Source: an uncultured Saprospiraceae bacterium
GTDB lineage: Bacteria > Bacteroidota > Bacteroidia > Chitinophagales > Saprospiraceae
DNA: 7,449 nt
Assembly: GCA_937942465.1 (NCBI GenBank)
Contig: CALDEO010000286.1
Location: 1-7,449, forward strand
Reading direction: 5' to 3'
A program made the position numbers and the translations under genes. The notes under the pieces were generated by a model, which had not been told where the DNA came from, searched no databases, and saw only the letters and a list, made by a program, of their open reading frames with translations. The stretch's first letter is position 1, and each line of letters starts with the position of its first letter. Positions 7,135 to 7,449 of this stretch are shown one piece after another.

Positions 7135-7449
7135 ATGTCTAGCATGAAGAAAGTTATAAAGTGGATTTTAGTAGTTTTTATAGGTTTGGCCACACTGATC
7201 ATTGCCCTGTTGCATGTTATGGGCATATTGTATATGCAGCCTAATGATGAGGACGTAGTCGCTTTACTTAGTACTACAGATAATCAGGTGAGTATTCATA
7301 GACTTGCTATTGGTAATGATTCTATACGGTATGCATGTGTGGAGCCTAGAGTTACTTCGGATTCAGATAGTTTGATGATGCCATTGTTAGTTTTTGTACA
7401 TGGGGCGCCAGGAGGTTTATCAGACTATTCGAGCTATTTAGTGGATACT
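7135..7449 (+). CDS. Alpha/beta hydrolase family protein, membrane-anchored, 3' end missing
   Basis: The first 105 codons of a gene that runs off the right edge. An N-terminal hydrophobic helix (about residues 8-34, after MSSMKKVIKW) would anchor the protein in the inner membrane with the rest outside the cytoplasm, or act as an uncleaved signal. After a linker, LLVFVHGAPGG (84-94) is the strand-and-turn of alpha/beta hydrolases that supplies the oxyanion hole (His89-Gly90, then Pro92-Gly93-Gly94), similar to HGGPGG in proline iminopeptidase-like and HGxPG in lipase-like members. The nucleophile and the acid and histidine residues lie beyond the window, so the substrate and even activity cannot be judged. 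An in-frame TAA at 7105-7107 limits the start; ATG 7135 gives MSSMKK, while ATG 7144 (MKKVIKW) is a typical start for such anchored proteins and equally possible. It is divergent from the DoxX-like gene. Confidence 0.82.
   Translation, partial: MSSMKKVIKWILVVFIGLATLIIALLHVMGILYMQPNDEDVVALLSTTDNQVSIHRLAIGNDSIRYACVEPRVTSDSDSLMMPLLVFVHGAPGGLSDYSSYLVDT

Noticed and set aside
1..7449. Mobile element, CRISPR array, toxin-antitoxin or defence system.
   Set aside because: No transposase, integrase, phage, Cas or toxin-like product, no regular direct repeats and no terminal inverted repeats with target duplications were seen.

Overview
The window looks like a chromosomal segment of a member of the Bacteroidota. 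The base composition is AT-leaning. One gene carries a type IX secretion (T9SS) C-terminal sorting domain, which is essentially confined to this phylum. Start regions lack clear Shine-Dalgarno sequences, and the DoxX-like and CUB-like proteins are of types common there. A Saprospiria-like lineage would fit the Cys-rich repeat and CUB-like module, but this is only an impression; no rRNA or other marker is present to place the organism more closely.

Layout, left to right. (1) The 3' part of a zinc-dependent histone-deacetylase-family amidohydrolase on the + strand, cut by the left edge and ending at 778. (2) A 278-base spacer with one doubtful 49-codon frame. (3) priA (1057-3516, +), the replication-restart helicase, complete and starting at GTG. 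(4) A short convergent spacer with a hairpin terminator that best serves the leftward gene. (5) A 536-residue secreted protein (3607-5217, -) with a signal peptide, a CUB-like N-terminal module, a Cys-rich motif, a middle module of unknown function and a T9SS sorting tail. (6) A 680-base AT-rich spacer (5218-5897) with no credible gene but several perfect or near-perfect stem-loops. (7) A DoxX-like multi-pass membrane protein with a C-terminal soluble domain (5898-7010, -). (8) A 124-base divergent promoter region holding a perfect 7-base inverted repeat. (9) The start of a membrane-anchored alpha/beta hydrolase (7135 to the right edge, +).

The genes do not form one obvious pathway. HDAC-like and priA are separate same-strand units, the sorted surface protein stands alone, and the DoxX-like and hydrolase genes are divergent neighbours that may share regulation. 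There is no sign of an insertion sequence, prophage, CRISPR array, toxin-antitoxin pair or defence island. The best candidates for something undescribed are the hairpin-rich spacer at 5218-5897, the middle module of the T9SS cargo, and the inverted repeat between the divergent genes.
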